NCBI RefSeq assembly: GCF_017303275.1
Contig: NZ_JAFKOJ010000002.1
Span: 558,001 to 622,000 of the forward strand
Reading direction: 5' to 3'
DNA from: Bacillus sp. NTK034
Lineage (GTDB): Bacteria; Bacillota; Bacilli; Bacillales; Cytobacillaceae
Length of the DNA: 64,000 nt
Shown piece by piece: positions 63,626-64,000 of this stretch. The notes beneath the pieces were generated by a model. The model did not search any database. It worked only from the letters and a program-made list of their open reading frames with translations, and was not told the origin of the DNA. The position numbers and the translations under genes were made by a program. Position 1 is the first letter of the stretch. Each line of letters opens with the position of its first letter.

Positions 63626-64000
63626 ATGAAATATAAAAAAATGCTTACTGATTCTAAAGGCTTAACTCTTGTGGAAGTACTTGTTTCATTAACGATATTA
63701 GGAATTGTTTTAATGGGAACAATGAAGTTTTTTTCCCAGACGTACACTTATACGAATATGAATGAAAAGAAGACGGCAGCTGTAAATGTTGCCAGAAATG
63801 CTCTAATGCATATTGAGAAAGAAAATTTTATAGAAGTTAGACAGAGATTTAGAAATAACAAAAACGAAACTCTTAGCCTTCAAATTTGTAATAGTGCTTA
63901 CAAATTATTTTGGAGTGATGCTTCTTATGATATAGAATGCAGCCCTATAATAGTAAATAATATCGAGTACAATGTAACTATCAATTTACTAAAATCAGAA
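63626..64000 (+). CDS. minor type IV prepilin (PilV/PilE-like), 3' end cut by window edge
   Basis: Open to the last base; 125 codons visible. ATG 63626 has GAAGGAGTG upstream. Prepilin signal DSKG|LTLVEV with Glu at +5 and helix LVSLTILGIVLMGTMKFF; the soluble part contains two Cys (QICNSAYKL and IECSPIIV). AT-rich like the major pilin candidate. Transcribed away from the main operon, so more pilus genes may lie to the right. Confidence 0.85.
   Translation, partial: MKYKKMLTDSKGLTLVEVLVSLTILGIVLMGTMKFFSQTYTYTNMNEKKTAAVNVARNALMHIEKENFIEVRQRFRNNKNETLSLQICNSAYKLFWSDASYDIECSPIIVNNIEYNVTINLLKSE

Overview
The window is chromosomal DNA from a spore-forming, low-GC Gram-positive bacterium of the family Bacillaceae. 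Gene order matches the Bacillus subtilis 168 chromosome from tcdA (yrvM) through aspS-hisS, relA, recJ, secDF, spoVB, tgt-queA, ruvBA, bofC, safA, the nad genes, pheAB-obg-spo0B, rpmA-rplU, spoIVF, minCD, mreBCD and radC-maf to spoIIB. Many genes carry Bacillus-type Shine-Dalgarno sites. It is not B. subtilis itself: it has an RNase E/G gene, a small tyrosine recombinase and a type IV pilus locus that I do not know from strain 168, and it carries dispersed palindromic repeats like those of environmental Bacillaceae such as Cytobacillus. The genus is inferred only. Nearly everything lies on the minus strand.

Layout. 1-1.7 kb: an RsfA-like regulator cut by the window edge, tcdA and 6S RNA. 1.9-11 kb: aspS-hisS under a T-box riboswitch, a small protein, an SH3b amidase (plus strand), then dtd, relA and apt. 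11-24.7 kb: recJ, yrvD, a cation efflux protein, secDF with a long structured leader, comN, spoVB (plus), a DUF421 protein, a TIGR04086 membrane protein with no ordinary start codon (plus), yajC-tgt-queA, yrzS and ruvBA. 25-30.4 kb: a sporulation-related accessory stretch (recombinase, bofC, CoxA-like lipoprotein, coat-kinase-like protein, repeat-rich safA). 30.8-36.2 kb: nadB-nadC-nadA diverging from nifS-niaR around a palindromic operator. 36.2-51.7 kb: pheA, pheB, obg, spo0B, rpmA, prp, rplU with its L21 leader, the RNase E/G gene, spoIVFB/FA, minDC, mreDCB, radC, maf and spoIIB.

51.8-64 kb is the most distinctive part: a nearly complete type IV pilus gene set. In transcription order it reads acidic membrane protein, PRC-barrel protein, VanW/G5-like protein, pilB, pilT, pilC, major-pilin candidate, prepilin peptidase, pilM, pilN, pilO and a second prepilin, closed by a strong terminator. 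A divergent minor prepilin runs off the right edge. It sits where B. subtilis has only the prepilin peptidase gene comC next to spoIIB. The comC locus may therefore be a remnant of an ancestral pilus cluster, or the cluster may have been gained here.

Functional links inside the window include sporulation control and assembly (spo0B, spoIIB, spoVB, spoIVFA/FB and bofC for the pro-sigma-K checkpoint, safA and CoxA-like for coat and cortex), translation and stringent response (aspS, hisS, dtd, relA, L21/Prp/L27, tgt/queA), NAD synthesis under NiaR, and cell shape and division placement (mreBCD, minCD).
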